A model generated the notes under the pieces. It saw only the letters and a list, made by a program, of their open reading frames with translations. It made no database searches and was not told the DNA's origin. From assembly GCA_002391555.1 (NCBI GenBank), contig DGFG01000055.1:1-7349 (forward strand): a stretch of DNA of 7,349 nt, read 5' to 3'. The position numbers and the translations under genes are program-made. Shown here piece after piece: positions 6,164 through 7,349 of this stretch. This DNA comes from Firmicutes bacterium UBA3906 (lineage in GTDB: Bacteria > Bacillota > Clostridia > Caldicoprobacterales > DTU083). How positions within the stretch are numbered: the first letter of the stretch is position 1; every line of letters starts with the position of its first letter.

Positions 6164-7226
6164 TCAAAAGCCTATCAATTTGATCTAAAATCATGTGTAT
6201 GGAATTGGCCATAGCTTTTTCCTCCATGGTCTTTATATACCTATCCTTGTTTAGCATAAGGTCTATGATAGCCTCATAAAGGGTATCGTCATTCATATTT
6301 TCCTGCAATAATAGCTTGGAAAAGCCTTGGCTTTCAAAGGAACGAGCATTTAAAATCTGGTCACCCCGGCTGACACTCAAGGGGAGGGGAATTAGTAGGG
6401 AGGGTAATTTTAAGGCCAAAAACTCATATATAGAATTGGCTCCAGCGCGAGATATAACTATATCGGCCATTGCCATCAGGTGGGTCAATTCCTCATTTAC
6501 ATACTCAAACTGCTTATAGCCCTCTTTTCCCTCTAGTTTTTGGTCAATATGGCCTTTACCACAGATATGTACTACTGAAAACCGTTTTGTAAGCTTGTCT
6601 AGGATAGCCCTTAGGGCATTGTTTATTGCTAGAGACCCTTGGCTACCGCCCATAACCAGGATAACTGGCTTGGAAGGATCAAAGCCACAAAGGGCAAGAC
6701 CTTCTGTCTTGTCACCCTTGAGTAGTTCTGGCCTAATGGGGGTTCCGGTATGGATAGCCTTGCCCTTGGGGAAATAGTCTAATGTTTCAGGAAAGGTAGT
6801 GCAAACCCTTTTTGCAAACCTGGCTGCTATTTTATTTGCTAGTCCCGGTGTCAGGTCGGATTCATGTATGATAACAGGTATCCTATTCATCCATCCCCCA
6901 ATAACTACAGGCACAGATACAAAGCCTCCCTTGGAAAAGACAAAGTCAGCCTTGAGCCTCTTAATCAAAGAAAAGGACTGAAAGCTGCCCTGAATTACCC
7001 TAAAGGGATCTGTTAAGTTTTTAAGATCAAAGTATCTTCTTAGCTTGCCTGATTTTACCCTATGGTAGACTACGCCCTCAATAGGGGATATGAGCTCTTC
7101 CTCGATGCTGTTTTCTGTTCCTATATAATGTATCTCCCAACCTGCCTTTTTAAGTTCAGGTATAAGGGCCAAATTAGGGGTTACATGCCCTGCAGTCCCA
7201 CCACCGGTTAATACAATCTTTTTCAC
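6159..7226 (-). CDS. murG: UDP-GlcNAc:lipid I N-acetylglucosaminyltransferase MurG
   Basis: MurG transfers GlcNAc from UDP-GlcNAc to lipid I on the inner face of the membrane, giving lipid II for peptidoglycan synthesis (EC 2.4.1.227). It is a two-domain GT-B, GT28-family enzyme of normal length (355 residues). Visible motifs, numbered from the GTG start, are the N-terminal loop G8-G-G-T-A-G-H14, the H-E-S-D motif at 121-124, the C-domain loop G193-G-S-Q-G-S198, and the UDP-GlcNAc site S259-R-A-G-A with E268 and a downstream G-D-Q-I-L-N-A. I favour the GTG at 7224-7226: AGGAGG is 9 bases away, and the resulting start M-K-K-I-V-L-T-G-G-G is typical of the family. The ATG at 7230-7232 would add two residues but leaves only 3 bases to AGGAGG. 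It almost abuts the upstream gene, so it is probably translated from the same message. Confidence 0.96.
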   Translation of the reverse strand: MKKIVLTGGGTAGHVTPNLALIPELKKAGWEIHYIGTENSIEEELISPIEGVVYHRVKSGKLRRYFDLKNLTDPFRVIQGSFQSFSLIKRLKADFVFSKGGFVSVPVVIGGWMNRIPVIIHESDLTPGLANKIAARFAKRVCTTFPETLDYFPKGKAIHTGTPIRPELLKGDKTEGLALCGFDPSKPVILVMGGSQGSLAINNALRAILDKLTKRFSVVHICGKGHIDQKLEGKEGYKQFEYVNEELTHLMAMADIVISRAGANSIYEFLALKLPSLLIPLPLSVSRGDQILNARSFESQGFSKLLLQENMNDDTLYEAIIDLMLNKDRYIKTMEEKAMANSIHMILDQIDRLLK

Positions 7227-7232
7227 GACCAT

Positions 7233-7349
7233 TTACCTCCTGGTATCAAAGGTCTTATTTACCATGTCAATTTCTCTTGTCCTGCTACTTGCTACACTTT
7301 TTGAAAGGCTAGCCAATAGTTTTATTGCTTTCCTTTGTATCAAGACCAG
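7233..7349 (-). CDS. C-terminal 38 codons of an unidentified gene upstream of murG (5' end outside window)
   Basis: On the - strand one frame is open from the window edge to a TAA at 7235-7233, while the other two frames hit stops within this stretch. The predicted tail is basic and polar (Lys, Arg, Ser) and ends in T-R-R; I see no membrane segment or motif in it. The stop directly abuts the ATG codon at murG's start, and its final codons form murG's ribosome binding site, so the two genes are very probably in one operon. In many Bacillota the gene before murG is ftsW or murD, so one of these is possible, but the short tail does not identify it. Confidence 0.55.
   Translation of the reverse strand: MVLIQRKAIKLLASLSKSVASSRTREIDMVNKTFDTRR
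7236..7241 (-). promoter_or_regulatory. AGGAGG ribosome binding site of murG, inside the preceding gene
   Basis: AGGAGG is formed by the last two sense codons of the upstream frame, immediately before its TAA. It is 3 bases from the ATG at 7232 and 9 bases from the GTG at 7226, which is why the GTG is preferred. Embedding the site in the preceding gene's end suggests coupled translation. Confidence 0.75.

Overview
The window looks like chromosomal DNA from a low-GC Gram-positive anaerobe (Bacillota; a clostridial or Tissierellia-type relative is my best guess). The evidence is strong AGGAGG-type ribosome binding sites, a Gram-positive style MurG, a BmrCD/YheIH-type heterodimeric ABC exporter, GC content in the low forties by eye, and heavy use of AGG (Arg), ATA (Ile) and CTA (Leu) codons. 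The genus cannot be fixed from the sequence. There is no sign of phage, insertion sequences, CRISPR, tRNA or rRNA.

Layout. Positions 1-1991 (+ strand) hold an apparent operon of three genes: the 3' part of a RecQ-like helicase with a RecQ zinc-binding region, a small coiled-coil protein with one C-terminal membrane segment whose start overlaps the helicase end, and a free methionine-(R)-sulfoxide reductase (GAF fold) that starts at TTG. A probable intrinsic terminator follows at 1985-2016. Positions 2026-5859 (- strand) hold the two subunits of a heterodimeric ABC exporter, with the 581-residue subunit first and the 690-residue subunit 15 bases downstream. Positions 5860-6158 are a non-coding gap of about 300 bases. 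Positions 6159-7226 (- strand) hold murG, and 7233-7349 carries the last 38 codons of an unidentified gene just upstream of murG.

The most notable signal is in the gap between murG and the exporter. It has three exact copies of the DnaA box TTATCCACA, at least three one-mismatch copies, nested inverted repeats built from these boxes, and a flank that is about 83% A+T. This is the composition of a replication origin or of a DnaA-titrating or DnaA-regulatory locus, yet no dnaA, dnaN, rnpA or parAB gene is in view. The cluster also lies directly upstream of the likely exporter promoter, so DnaA-linked control of the exporter is an alternative reading.

Functionally, MurG makes lipid II for cell-wall synthesis, the ABC pair is probably a multidrug or lipid-type exporter with one catalytic and one degenerate ATP site, and the sulfoxide reductase repairs oxidised free methionine. 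The helicase and membrane coiled-coil pair are tightly coupled but their joint role is unknown.
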